Origin: Hyphomicrobiaceae bacterium
GTDB lineage: Bacteria; Pseudomonadota; Alphaproteobacteria; Rhizobiales; Hyphomicrobiaceae
Direction: 5' to 3'
Length of the DNA stretch: 64,000 nt
Assembly: GCA_022844225.1 (NCBI GenBank)
Contig: JALHMC010000013.1
Location: 21,163 to 85,162, forward strand
The position numbers and the translations under genes are program-made. Positions 19,018 through 28,726 of this stretch are shown here, piece after piece. Each line of letters begins with the position of its first letter. Within the stretch, counting starts at the first letter, position 1. The notes under the pieces are model-generated. The model did no database searches, was not told the DNA's origin, and saw nothing but the letters and a program-made list of their open reading frames with translations.

Positions 19018-19111
19018 GCCCCCGCTGCTCCCGCCCTGCTGTTCGACGCGCCTACCCTTGCGTTCGGCATGGTAGAGTCATCCTGGCCCCCACCGCAAAC
19101 GAAGCCGAGGC

Positions 19112-20218
<1,107 letters not shown>

Positions 20219-20299
20219 GCTACGCGAGCCCAGATGCTTGACCCGGTCTGACCAATGTGAATGGTGCTGTCCCGACGGTAAAGCATCCGAAAGCAGCGT

Positions 20300-21430
20300 A
20301 TGACGCCCACGTTCTCCTTTCGCCTCCTTGCGACCGATGGCGCCGCGCGTCGAGGCGAGATCGTGACTCCGCGCGGTGTGATCCGTACGCCCGCGTTCAT
20401 GCCGGTCGGCACCGTCGGCACGGTGAAGGCGCTCTATCCGGAGCAGGTACGAGACGCCGGCGCCGACATCATTCTCGGCAATGTCTATCACCTGATGCTC
20501 AGGCCCGGCGCCGAGCGCGTCGCGCGCCTCGGTGGCCTGCACAGCTTTATGCGTTGGAACGGACCGATCCTGACCGACAGTGGCGGCTTCCAGGTCATGA
20601 GCCTCAGTCAGATCCGTAAGATCACCGAGGAGGGCGCCACGTTCCAGTCGCATCTCGATGGCTCGCGGCACCTGCTGACGCCGGAGCGCTCCATCGAGAT
20701 CCAGTGCCTGCTCGGTGCCGATATCCAGATGCAACTCGACGAGTGCATCGAGCATCCGGCCGAGCATTCCGAAGCCGAGCGCGCGATGGAGCTTTCGGTC
20801 CGCTGGGCCGAGCGCTCACGGGAGGCGTTCGAGCGACTGGCTAAGCCTGGCCAAGCGTTGTTCGGTATCGTGCAGGGAAGCGTCTACGACGACCTCCGCC
20901 GCCGCTCGGCCGAGGCGCTCGTCGCCATGGACCTCCCCGGATATGCGGTGGGCGGTCTCGCCGTCGGCGAGGGGCATGACATCATGCTCCGCACGCTGGA
21001 GAGCACGCTGCCGCATCTCCCGAGGAACAAGCCGCGCTACTTAATGGGCGTCGGTACGCCCGAGGATCTGATCGAGGCGGTCGCGCGGGGAATCGATATG
21101 TTCGATTGCGTCATGCCAACCCGCAATGGCCGCCACGGCCTCGCCTTCACCTGGGATGGTCGCGTCAACCTCAAGAATGCGAAGCACGCCGAGGACTTGT
21201 CCCCCATCGATCTGAACAGCACCTGCCCGGCCGCCCGCGACTATTCCCGCGCCTACCTTCACCATCTCGTCAAATCCGGCGAAATGCTCGGCTCCATGCT
21301 GCTGTCATGGGTGAATACGGCCTTCTACCAGGAGCTGATGGGTGCCATGCGCGCGGCGATTGAGGAGGGCCGGTTCGCGGCTTGGGCGGAGGCGACGAAG
21401 GAGCGCATGCGCGGGCAGAAACTGGAGTGA
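20300..21430 (+). CDS. tgt: tRNA-guanine(34) transglycosylase with degenerate zinc site
   Basis: Tgt exchanges guanine for preQ1 at the wobble position of tRNAs with GUN anticodons. The 376-residue protein retains both catalytic aspartates: Asp93 in [14 protein letters not shown] and Asp269 in [23 protein letters not shown] and the [11 protein letters not shown] block are also kept. The C-terminal zinc site is not. At the positions where bacterial Tgt has CxCxxC and, 26 residues on, His, this protein has Ser307, Cys309, Ala312 and Val338. Three of four ligands are replaced while the flanking [16 protein letters not shown] is normal, so this is not a frameshift. It sits just after queA as in many bacteria. 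Identity is secure; whether it binds zinc is doubtful. Confidence 0.95.
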   Translation: MTPTFSFRLLATDGAARRGEIVTPRGVIRTPAFMPVGTVGTVKALYPEQVRDAGADIILGNVYHLMLRPGAERVARLGGLHSFMRWNGPILTDSGGFQVMSLSQIRKITEEGATFQSHLDGSRHLLTPERSIEIQCLLGADIQMQLDECIEHPAEHSEAERAMELSVRWAERSREAFERLAKPGQALFGIVQGSVYDDLRRRSAEALVAMDLPGYAVGGLAVGEGHDIMLRTLESTLPHLPRNKPRYLMGVGTPEDLIEAVARGIDMFDCVMPTRNGRHGLAFTWDGRVNLKNAKHAEDLSPIDLNSTCPAARDYSRAYLHHLVKSGEMLGSMLLSWVNTAFYQELMGAMRAAIEEGRFAAWAEATKERMRGQKLE

Positions 21431-21436
21431 CTGCGG

Positions 21437-22444
21437 TTATCGGTCGGCCGCGCCCCTCGCAGCGGCATCCGCCTCTCGCTCGCGGCGCCGCTCGTTGTGT
21501 ACGACTCGCTCCCGATGCACCATGTAGACGCCGGATGCGATCACGATCGCTGCTCCAACCAATGTCCATTGATCCGGCACCTGGCCGAAGACGAGATAGC
21601 CACCCGCGACGTGGGTGATGAGCCCGAGATAGATGAACGGCGCCAGCGCGGACGCCGGGGCATGGCGGTAGGCGAGAATGAAGATGAAATGCCCCAGCCC
21701 GCCCCAGAACCCCATGGAGATCAGAAGCGCCCACGTCAGCGCATCCGTGGGCCAGACCCAATCGACCATGGCCAGCGGCCCCATCACGAAGGTTCCGGCA
21801 AGGAGCGAGTAAAACAGTGTGATTTCCGGCGCGTCGTACGTGGCGAGATAGCGCGTCAGCAACATGAACACGGCGTAGCAGAGCATCGAGCCAAAAGCGA
21901 AGACGAGCGCCGGCTCGAACGCTGTGAAGCCGGGCCGCACGGCCACCAGGATGCCTGAGAAACCGACCAGAATAGCGATCATCCTACGCCACCGGATCCA
22001 CTCCCCGAGAAACGGTCCCGCCAGCAATGCGACCAGGAACGGTGCCAGGAAATAGACGGTCTGCGTCTGGTCCAGCCGAAGTGTGCGTAGTGCCAGGAAG
22101 TTCAGGAACGTCGATCCGAGCATCAGGCACGAGCGGGCGATCTGATGCCAGAACCGCTGCGTCGATAGGAGGCGCGGGATCGAAACGACCCCCATGACCA
22201 TCAGGATCAGCACGAACTGGCTGACGAAACGCAGCCAGACGACCTGCGTGACTGGCAGCTTCGCCACCGAGGCCATGCATTTCGCGGTCGTGTCGAGGCA
22301 CGAGAACAGGCCCAACGCCAGCAGCATGAATCCGATACCCTTGAGGGCATCCGGAGCGAGCGTCGTGGCCTTGGCTTTGCGCTGCATCGGTCTCGATGGC
22401 TCGGAGACGCCGGGCCGAATCCCGGACATGCGGGTGTCTATCAT
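21437..22444 (-). CDS. DMT-superfamily (EamA) transporter
   Basis: An inner-membrane protein of 335 residues with about ten hydrophobic segments in two EamA repeats, typical of drug/metabolite exporters. Clear helices include GIGFMLLALGLFSCLDTTAK at the first repeat and LISMGFWGGLGHFIFILAYR in the second. The RHAPASALAPFIYLGL segment is characteristic of the branch often annotated as RhaT/S-adenosylmethionine-like transporters. Start ATG 22444 was chosen; an internal ATG at 22387 would also precede the first helix. The last 20 residues are highly charged and cytoplasmic. It converges closely with tgt, with 6 bases between stops. The substrate is unknown. Confidence 0.85.
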   Translation of the reverse strand: MIDTRMSGIRPGVSEPSRPMQRKAKATTLAPDALKGIGFMLLALGLFSCLDTTAKCMASVAKLPVTQVVWLRFVSQFVLILMVMGVVSIPRLLSTQRFWHQIARSCLMLGSTFLNFLALRTLRLDQTQTVYFLAPFLVALLAGPFLGEWIRWRRMIAILVGFSGILVAVRPGFTAFEPALVFAFGSMLCYAVFMLLTRYLATYDAPEITLFYSLLAGTFVMGPLAMVDWVWPTDALTWALLISMGFWGGLGHFIFILAYRHAPASALAPFIYLGLITHVAGGYLVFGQVPDQWTLVGAAIVIASGVYMVHRERVVHNERRREREADAAARGAADR

Positions 22445-22505
22445 GAGGCGCCGAGAAGTGCGCAGAGTCCTCACGCACCGCAAGACATGAAGCCCCGCCC
22501 GGCAG

Positions 22506-22730
22506 TCAGTTGGTCGGCACAAGCGCGGCTCGGGCGAGCTTCATCGCGCCGAGCAACCACGGTATGGCGTGGTAGACGAGATCGAAGATGTCGAGCGGCT
22601 TCGACAGTGTCCCCGCCGCGAGCATCTTGAGTTTCTCCCAGATATGCGGCTCCGGCGAAAACGGGGCGAGACCGAGCGTCACGATGCCGATGATGACGAC
22701 CCACCAGGGAACAGAGTCGAGCCACGCCAT
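22506..22730 (-). CDS. Small conserved membrane protein (RND-transporter-associated type)
   Basis: A 74-residue protein. GGAGG lies 8 bases before ATG 22730, so the start is well supported. The sequence opens MAWLDSVPWWVVIIGIVTLG (one membrane helix), then a conserved soluble PEPHIWEKLKML segment, then a second hydrophobic stretch near HAIPWLLGAMKLARAAL. Short proteins of this type recur in Alphaproteobacteria and are often labelled RND transporter, although they are far too small to be a pump. Function unknown. It lies upstream of the EamA transporter gene on the same strand, 61 bases away, and is divergent from the 2-hydroxyacid dehydrogenase. Confidence 0.75.
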   Translation of the reverse strand: MAWLDSVPWWVVIIGIVTLGLAPFSPEPHIWEKLKMLAAGTLSKPLDIFDLVYHAIPWLLGAMKLARAALVPTN

Positions 22731-22945
22731 GGCCGTTGCCTCCGATTGGTGCCCCAAGGCACGCAGCTTTCGGTATTCTCGGCTCTCGCCGACGACAACG
22801 TCAGTGACATTGTCACGGCGATCCACGTCAGCAGCCCGCTTGACCTTTACTATCAGGGCCGCGGCAATTGCGGGGCTCGCCAAACCAGCCTAGCTTGGCG
22901 GCCGACATCACCCCCATCAACGCCGCTGTCCATCCGGAGCCCGCA

Positions 22946-23920
22946 ATGAGCCAGAAGCCGGTCGTCCTCCTCGTGCCACCATCGGAAGAGACGGGAGAGC
23001 TCGCCAAGAGCCTCGCTCCCGCCCACATCGAGCTGGTGCTCGCCCAACCTGGGACGGATGCGTTTCAGGCCGCACTCCCTAAAGCCCAGTTCATGATCTG
23101 CTATCCGCACGTCAAGATGGAGGACGCCTTCTACATGGCCGCCCCGAATATCCGCCTGGTCCAGCTACTGTCTGCTGGCTACGATGCCGTGGACATCGAG
23201 GCCGCACGCCGTGCCAGGGTTCCAGTGTCGAACAACGGCGGCGCCAACGCCATCTCGGTCGCCGAGCACGCCATGATGCTGATGCTGACCGTCGCTCGTC
23301 GCGTCGTTTGGCAGCATGCCTCCGTTTCCGGCGGTCGCTGGCGTGGCAATGGCCCGCCCCCCGCCATGTACGAGCTCTATGACAAGACGCTCGGCATCGT
23401 CGGCCTCGGCAATATCGGCCGCAAGGTTGCGCGCCGCGCCCAGGCTTTTGGAATGAAGATCGAATACTACGACATTAAGCGTCTGACCGAGGACGAGGAG
23501 GACGCCCTCGGCGTCAAGTTCCGCCTCCTCACAGAACTCTTGAGACGCTCCGACTTCGTCTCACTGCACGTCCCGCTTAATGCCTCGACGAAGCATTTGA
23601 TCGGCGCCCGCGAACTGGCGCTGCTGAAGCCGACCGCGATCCTCGTCAACACCTCCCGCGGCCCCGTCATCGACGAGACGGCCATGGCTCGGGCGCTGGA
23701 AGCCAAGAAGTTTTTCGGCGCCGGCCTCGACGTTTTCGACGAGGAGCCGCCGCCCTCCAGCAACCCGCTCTTCAATCTCGATAACGTGGTGCTGACGGCC
23801 CACTTCGCCGGGCCGACTTCGGACAACCACGTCGCCCGCTTCCGCAACGCGTTCGACAACGTCGAGCGCATGATCCGAGGCGACGCGCCGTTCTGGGTGG
23901 TGCCGGAACTGGCTCGGTAG
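22946..23920 (+). CDS. D-isomer 2-hydroxyacid dehydrogenase
   Basis: NAD(P)-dependent dehydrogenase of 324 residues that interconverts a 2-hydroxy acid and a 2-keto acid. The coenzyme fingerprint is LGIVGLGNIGRKVARRAQAF. The catalytic set is arginine in VNTSRGPVIDE, glutamate in DVFDEEPP and histidine in LTAHFAGPT, spaced as in the family. The N-terminal domain includes QLLSAGYDAVDIEAARR, the usual substrate loop. ATG 22946 follows a purine-rich stretch and begins just before the first beta strand; upstream in-frame sequence is not protein-like. No close operon partner is evident. The exact keto acid (glyoxylate, hydroxypyruvate or phosphoglycerate-type) is not resolved. Confidence 0.9.
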   Translation: MSQKPVVLLVPPSEETGELAKSLAPAHIELVLAQPGTDAFQAALPKAQFMICYPHVKMEDAFYMAAPNIRLVQLLSAGYDAVDIEAARRARVPVSNNGGANAISVAEHAMMLMLTVARRVVWQHASVSGGRWRGNGPPPAMYELYDKTLGIVGLGNIGRKVARRAQAFGMKIEYYDIKRLTEDEEDALGVKFRLLTELLRRSDFVSLHVPLNASTKHLIGARELALLKPTAILVNTSRGPVIDETAMARALEAKKFFGAGLDVFDEEPPPSSNPLFNLDNVVLTAHFAGPTSDNHVARFRNAFDNVERMIRGDAPFWVVPELAR

Positions 23921-24171
23921 AACGAAGCCATCTGACGACCCTGAGCTCGATCTCATGAGTGCGTTTGCGGCGACGGCGACTGGTCAATTGGCGCCGTCAC
24001 ACACGCTTTTGAAACTGGATCGGTCACGCGACACTCGCTGTCCGCGACGGGCGCGGGGCGCCGCCGGTCGAACCCTTACTTCAGGCCCAGCTAACGATGA
24101 GATGAGCACTCAGGTACAGGACGGAGGACGCAGTGCGCGCAGCCATGGGGTTACCGGCCCTCGCGGCCCTT
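23921..24171. other. Intergenic region between the dehydrogenase and porin gene ends
   Basis: About 250 bases between two convergent genes, followed directly by the porin terminator. No protein-like reading frame or RNA gene was recognised on either strand, only a GC-rich stretch around 24050-24075. Confidence 0.6.
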
Positions 24172-24207
24172 GAAACGAAAACGGCCAAGCCCGAGGGGCT
24201 TGGCCGT
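24172..24207 (-). terminator. Rho-independent terminator of the leftward porin gene
   Basis: A perfect 12-bp stem: ACGGCCAAGCCC at 24181-24192 and GGGCTTGGCCGT at 24196-24207, loop GAG. On the minus strand it runs into TTTTCGTTTC, a good T-run, 28 bases after the porin stop codon. Confidence 0.92.
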
Positions 24208-24235
24208 ATGTCGTAGTGCCGATGAGGACAGCGGA

Positions 24236-25615
24236 TCAGAAGTTGATGCGGGTGCCCACGATGACCGTCTGGAAGTCGGAAACGCCGCTTGCACCGCTGT
24301 TGAGTGAAGCTGCGGCCCCGGTGAAGCCCGTCCCTTCGAGAGAGAAGTTCTTGTAGGTGGCGAAGAGCTCCATCGCCGCGGCATCGATGTGCTGCGTGAT
24401 GCCGAGGCCCCACATATTGACCTCGCTCGTGCTCGTGCCGGAGTTGACCTGATTGAACCGGTAGTTGTTGTTGGCTGTCGACAGGAATGCCGATTGCTCG
24501 AGACCACCCTCGGAGACCATGTACTCGCCGAACAGTACCGTTTTACCGACACCGAAGAAGTTCTGCGAGATACCACCTGACAGGTACCACCATGTGAGGT
24601 CGGGACCAGCGTAAGCCGTCCCGGCCGCGGGTGCGCCGAAGCTACCGTCGATCTCACGTTGTCCAGCAGCACCGGTGACGAACAGGCCTGTGGCAACGTG
24701 CAGGATCGAGGCCGACCCTTTGATGTCGATCGCCTTGACATCGCAGTTCGTGGTGCAGCGCACAGTCGTGTCGCCGGCAACGATGCTGGGAGCGGGTCCG
24801 TTGAACTCGGTATCCTCTTGATAGCCGATGCCGGCTGCGAAGCGGAAGCCACCGAACTCGCCTGCATAGCGCAGCGCGACATCCCAATAGTTGTCCTCGG
24901 CGATCGCGGCCTGGAGCGTGAAGCCGGCGAGTGTCGGCGTCTCGTACAGAACGTGATTGCGACGACTCGTGTCGAACGATTCGTGGCCGCGGATAGCCGC
25001 GTTCCAGTTCAGGTTCGTATTTCCGAACACGCCATTCGTGCCTCGCAGCAGGAAGGCGCCATTGTACAGGGCGCTGTCCGGCGTCGACGCACTGCTCTTT
25101 TGACCGAGGTCGATCAGGATCAAGTTGTCGGTGGCTGTCGAGCCCTGCCCGATCTTGACCATGCCAAGCTGCTTGTGGCGCAGCCAGACGGTCGAGTCGC
25201 GCAGTAGCGGAGCGGTAGCGCCACCAAGATCGTCGCCACCGTTGTCTTGCGTCATCGAACCGATGGCGTTGTTGTTGATGCCGAACTCGTAAGTGAATCC
25301 CGCCGTCATCTGAGGCGTGATTTTGGCCGAGCCGGTGAACCGGAAGCGCGAGAAGATGTTTCCGCCGTCACCAATGTAAGTGTCGGATTGGGCGCCGTCG
25401 TCCCACCACATCACCTGATGGCCGACGAAACCCGAGATCGAGAGGCTCACCTTTCGGTTGCCCTTGCGCACAGTCGTCGCCTCGAGCTCAGCAACCCTTT
25501 CCTCGAGGTCCGCGCAGCAATCTCCGCCGAGGTCGGCGGCATTGGCATTCGCGAACAGGCCGGCAGCAGCGACGATCGCTACAGCGCTAGCCGACTTGAG
25601 CAGTCCCCCATGCAT
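24236..25615 (-). CDS. Outer-membrane porin, copy 1
   Basis: A 459-residue beta-barrel porin of the rhizobial Porin_2 type. The signal peptide (GGLLKSASAVAIVAAAGLFA) ends near NANAADLGG. The mature N-terminus carries DCCADLEERVAELEATTVRK, a paired cysteine followed by a short heptad-like segment, as in trimeric porins with N-terminal coils. The remainder is rich in alternating aromatic strands (for example YWDVALRYAGEFGGFRF), and the last residue is Phe after VGTRIN, the usual outer-membrane assembly signal. A clear paralogue lies 9 kb away on the other strand. It should allow passive diffusion of small solutes. A terminator follows and a long leader region precedes it. Confidence 0.93.
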   Translation of the reverse strand: MHGGLLKSASAVAIVAAAGLFANANAADLGGDCCADLEERVAELEATTVRKGNRKVSLSISGFVGHQVMWWDDGAQSDTYIGDGGNIFSRFRFTGSAKITPQMTAGFTYEFGINNNAIGSMTQDNGGDDLGGATAPLLRDSTVWLRHKQLGMVKIGQGSTATDNLILIDLGQKSSASTPDSALYNGAFLLRGTNGVFGNTNLNWNAAIRGHESFDTSRRNHVLYETPTLAGFTLQAAIAEDNYWDVALRYAGEFGGFRFAAGIGYQEDTEFNGPAPSIVAGDTTVRCTTNCDVKAIDIKGSASILHVATGLFVTGAAGQREIDGSFGAPAAGTAYAGPDLTWWYLSGGISQNFFGVGKTVLFGEYMVSEGGLEQSAFLSTANNNYRFNQVNSGTSTSEVNMWGLGITQHIDAAAMELFATYKNFSLEGTGFTGAAASLNSGASGVSDFQTVIVGTRINF

Positions 25616-26337
25616 ACTTTCATCTCCTGACTAACGCTACCCCAAGCCACCTGGTACTTGAAGCTAGGTCGCAACTAGATGGTCCCACCGCCGACGGCCG
25701 ATCAGCCTCTCTGCTTGCGATTGCCTGATACGGCCATCGACCTCGTCCGGTGGCATAGACTTACGGGTGGCCTCCCGAACTGTTAAGGAAAAACGAGCCT
25801 GAATCCCCAGATCTCTCTCCTCCTGTTGCTTTTTCACCACGTAGATTCGAGTCGAACATTGGAATTGAACGTTTTTTGACTTAGTCGAGTAGCTGAAAAA
25901 AGGGCCTCTGGATTTGCCCCAATGCGGTCCCCAAGGCTGAGTTTCGGCCGTCGGTCGCGATGGGCTGGCTGGAACGGAGACTGGAACGCTGCGACGTCGA
26001 TCGTAGTGACGCGGCTGGAAATTGCTCGGCAACATCAATGCGGTGCGCGTCACCGATGGGCTTCGTGACATAATTGCGACATTATGTGTGCCGTTGGCGC
26101 AACGGACCCACGAGCAAATGCTGCCTGTTTCGGCGCGAATGTTGGCGAGACCTTGTACTGTCCACCGGAAATGCCTTGAAGGACGGCGCAACGCTCAAGG
26201 TCTGGCTTGGCGCAGCGACGACATTTCCACTGGCCATTACGCAGAGAGAGATAATGATGCGCGAATTGGCGCGAAATTGCGGCCTTAGGTTTTCGAGCGC
26301 GACAGCGGCTTCGACCTGAAGGGAGGATCGTCGATCC
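25616..26337. other. 722-bp intergenic region with no recognised gene
   Basis: Separates the divergent porin and UbiH-like genes. It contains A/T-rich patches unlike the surrounding genes (for example 25850-25910). Open frames on both strands lack family features, ribosome sites and normal codon bias, so none is called. It presumably holds the porin promoter and leader, and one palindrome noted separately. Confidence 0.6.
26068..26087. promoter_or_regulatory. Inverted repeat ACATAAT-N6-ATTATGT
   Basis: Perfect 7-bp arms at 26068-26074 and 26081-26087 in the non-coding region between porin and monooxygenase genes. Size and A/T content suit a dimeric regulator site. No cognate regulator can be named. 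Confidence 0.35.
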
Positions 26338-27627
26338 ATGACAGGGCGTCGAGAAAGACCGCAGTCCCGAGACGCGCTGGCTGTGGGACAACGCTCAACC
26401 GGTGGTCGCGTCGTTGTCGTCGGCACGGGACTGGCAGGGCTATCGGCTGCGCTGGCACTGGCTGCGCGGGGCGTGTCGATCAGCTTGATCGGGCCGGGTT
26501 ATCAATCGAACTTGGCGCTGCGTGATACGCGCTCCACGGCGCTGTTCGGACCGAGCCTCGATTTCCTAAGACGCATCGGTGTGCTCGACCGCGTGACGCC
26601 GGCCCCGGTGCCGCTCGTCGGCCTGAGATTGATCGATGCAACCGGCGGCATCGTGCGCGCACCCGAAGTATTGTTCGAGTCGAACGAGATCGGACTCTCG
26701 GAGTTCGGCATGAACATCGAGAATGCGAGCCTTCTGGCAGCACTCGCGGCGGCGGTAGCCAACGCCCCCGACATCCAGTGGCACGCGGCGATGCTCGCGG
26801 AGTGTGAACCCGGATTGGACGTGGCGCGGCTCCGCTTCACCGACGGTACTGTGCTCGATGCCGAATTGGTCGTCGGTGCAGATGGCGAGGGGTCTGCGTG
26901 CCGGAGGGCAGCCCGCATCGCGACGCGGGCATGGACTTATCCCCAGACAGCGATCGCCAGCCGCTTTGCCCACCGCCGCCCGCACCGCGGTATTTCGATC
27001 GAGCTGCATCGGCGCTCTGGTCCGTTGACGACGGTGCCCCTCGCCGGAAACTGGTCGAGCCTGGTGTGGGTCGAAGGGCCGGCCGAGGCCGCCCGGCTGA
27101 CGGCGTTGGACGACGACGCGTTCGTCGGAGAACTGGAGGAGAGCCTCGGGGGAGCGTTGGGGTCGGTTTCCGGGATCGGGAGGCGGGCGAGTTTCCCGCT
27201 CTCAGGGGTGACGGCGGAGCCGATCGCGGCGCGCCGCGTGGCTCTGGTGGGCGAGGCTGCCCACCGGCTTCCGCCGATCGGCGCGCAAGGTCTGAACCTC
27301 GGGCTGCGCGATGGGGCTTGGTTGGCGGATATCGTGGCCGAAACTTTAGCGCTAGGCGAAGATCCGGGGGCACCGACTTTGCTTGCGGCTTACGATCGTT
27401 GCCGCCGCGGTGACGTGGTCAGCCGGACGGCCGTCGTAGATGCACTCAATCGCTCGTTGCTGGCTGACATGCTGCCGGTCGACCTCGTGAGGGGTGCCGG
27501 CCTGGCGGCCATGAAGGCGATTGGGCCTGTTCGCAGGGCTTTCATGCGAGAAGGAATGGCCCCATCCGGTCCTCTTCCGACATTGATGCAACCGTTGGTG
27601 CCGACCGTCGGGACACCGCCGGTGTGA
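26338..27627 (+). CDS. UbiH/UbiF-type FAD-dependent monooxygenase
   Basis: Group A flavoprotein hydroxylase of 429 residues. It shows GxGxxG in VVVGTGLAGLSAALALAARG (about residues 25-44), the DG motif in VVGADGEGSACRRAARI, and the second FAD motif GEAAHRLPPIGAQGLNLGLRD, whose last part is typical of ubiquinone-ring hydroxylases. It would hydroxylate an aromatic ring with O2 and NAD(P)H, most likely in ubiquinone synthesis. The first 22 residues are polar and may not belong; ATG 26338 is preceded by GGGAGG within 10 bases, which supports it. Which ring position is hydroxylated cannot be told. Confidence 0.87.
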   Translation: MTGRRERPQSRDALAVGQRSTGGRVVVVGTGLAGLSAALALAARGVSISLIGPGYQSNLALRDTRSTALFGPSLDFLRRIGVLDRVTPAPVPLVGLRLIDATGGIVRAPEVLFESNEIGLSEFGMNIENASLLAALAAAVANAPDIQWHAAMLAECEPGLDVARLRFTDGTVLDAELVVGADGEGSACRRAARIATRAWTYPQTAIASRFAHRRPHRGISIELHRRSGPLTTVPLAGNWSSLVWVEGPAEAARLTALDDDAFVGELEESLGGALGSVSGIGRRASFPLSGVTAEPIAARRVALVGEAAHRLPPIGAQGLNLGLRDGAWLADIVAETLALGEDPGAPTLLAAYDRCRRGDVVSRTAVVDALNRSLLADMLPVDLVRGAGLAAMKAIGPVRRAFMREGMAPSGPLPTLMQPLVPTVGTPPV

Positions 27628-27820
27628 GCGAGGGCGCGGCGGCTGGGTACCTCTTGAGCCGAGTGCTGCGATACCCCTGTGCGAAACCAGAGCCTGCGTC
27701 GGTCAGCTGTCTTGACGCCCGGGCTCTTCGCTGTAATTCCACGCATTAACCAATGCCAAGCGGGCCTGTCGCCCGCGCTGGCAGTCATTCACGTCGAGTC
27801 CAGGGGGCGCCGGCTCACCC

Positions 27821-28726
27821 ATGATGACCGCGCTGGTCGATCTTCGCCATCGCCTGGAATACGCGATGCTGATGTTGCTCGTGTCCATTGTCAGGGCAAT
27901 GCCGCTCGACACCGCAGCCCGGGTTTCGGCGCGCATCTGGGGAACGATCGCACCTCGTCTGCGGCGCCATCAGCGTGCGCTCGACAATCTCGCCATAGCC
28001 TATCCGGAGAAGACGCTAGCCGAGCGCGAAGTCATCGCCCGTGCGATGTGGGAAAACCTCGGCCGGGTGATGGCGGAAACGATGCAGATCGACCGGCTGA
28101 TCCGGGATCCGGGGCGGATCCGCGTGGCTAACGACCGCGTGTTTCGCCGCTACAAGGACAAGCTCGGGCCAGCGATCGGCTGTTCGCTCCACATGGGGAA
28201 CTGGGAACTCGCGATCTGGCCCCTGGTCGTCGCGGGCGCCAATCCGGCTGCCGTCTATCGAACGGTTAAAAACCCCTACGTCGATGCATTTCTCCGTCAC
28301 CAACGCCGGGATCTTTATCCCGGAGGGTTGCTTGGCAAGGGCAAGGTCGATGGAAACTGGGAGGAGGGGCAGCGCACGGCCCGTCAGATCACCGACTTCG
28401 TCCGTCACGGCGGACGTCTCGGTCTCGTCTGCGATCTTTACGATAAGGGCGGCCTGCCTGTGCCGTTCTTCGGTCGTGACGCCCGCTCGGTGATGATCCC
28501 TGCCATGATCGCACGGCGCCTCGGCACACGCATCTGGCTTGCGCGCTGCCTCAGGATCGGCACGCAGAGCCGGTTCGAGGTCGAGATCAAGGAGCTGAAA
28601 GTACCGCGCACGAGCAACGCCGGCGACGATGTGAAGTGGATCACGGCGGCCATGCAGCGCGAATTCGAGGCCTGGATCCGCGAAGCTCCGGAGCAATGGA
28701 TGTGGTCCAATCGGCGATGGTCGTAG
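27821..28726 (+). CDS. LpxL/HtrB-like lysophospholipid acyltransferase, copy 1
   Basis: Inner-membrane-associated acyltransferase of 301 residues, of the family that adds secondary acyl chains to lipid A. The HX4D/E catalytic motif is HMGNWE, after GPAIGCSL, and the YPGGLLGKGK segment forms part of the acceptor site. An N-terminal hydrophobic stretch (YAMLMLLVSIVRAMPL) should anchor it. It overlaps the next gene, a close relative, by 10 bases; both end with a PEQWMW block. The two may act in turn on different acyl positions of lipid A or another lipid. The donor chain length is unknown. Confidence 0.88.
   Translation: MMTALVDLRHRLEYAMLMLLVSIVRAMPLDTAARVSARIWGTIAPRLRRHQRALDNLAIAYPEKTLAEREVIARAMWENLGRVMAETMQIDRLIRDPGRIRVANDRVFRRYKDKLGPAIGCSLHMGNWELAIWPLVVAGANPAAVYRTVKNPYVDAFLRHQRRDLYPGGLLGKGKVDGNWEEGQRTARQITDFVRHGGRLGLVCDLYDKGGLPVPFFGRDARSVMIPAMIARRLGTRIWLARCLRIGTQSRFEVEIKELKVPRTSNAGDDVKWITAAMQREFEAWIREAPEQWMWSNRRWS

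Noticed and set aside
25664..26391. Several 70-175-codon frames between porin copy 1 and the UbiH-like gene
   Set aside because: They overlap each other on both strands with no recognisable motif. A CxxC seen in one leftward frame is not enough for a zinc finger or transposase call.
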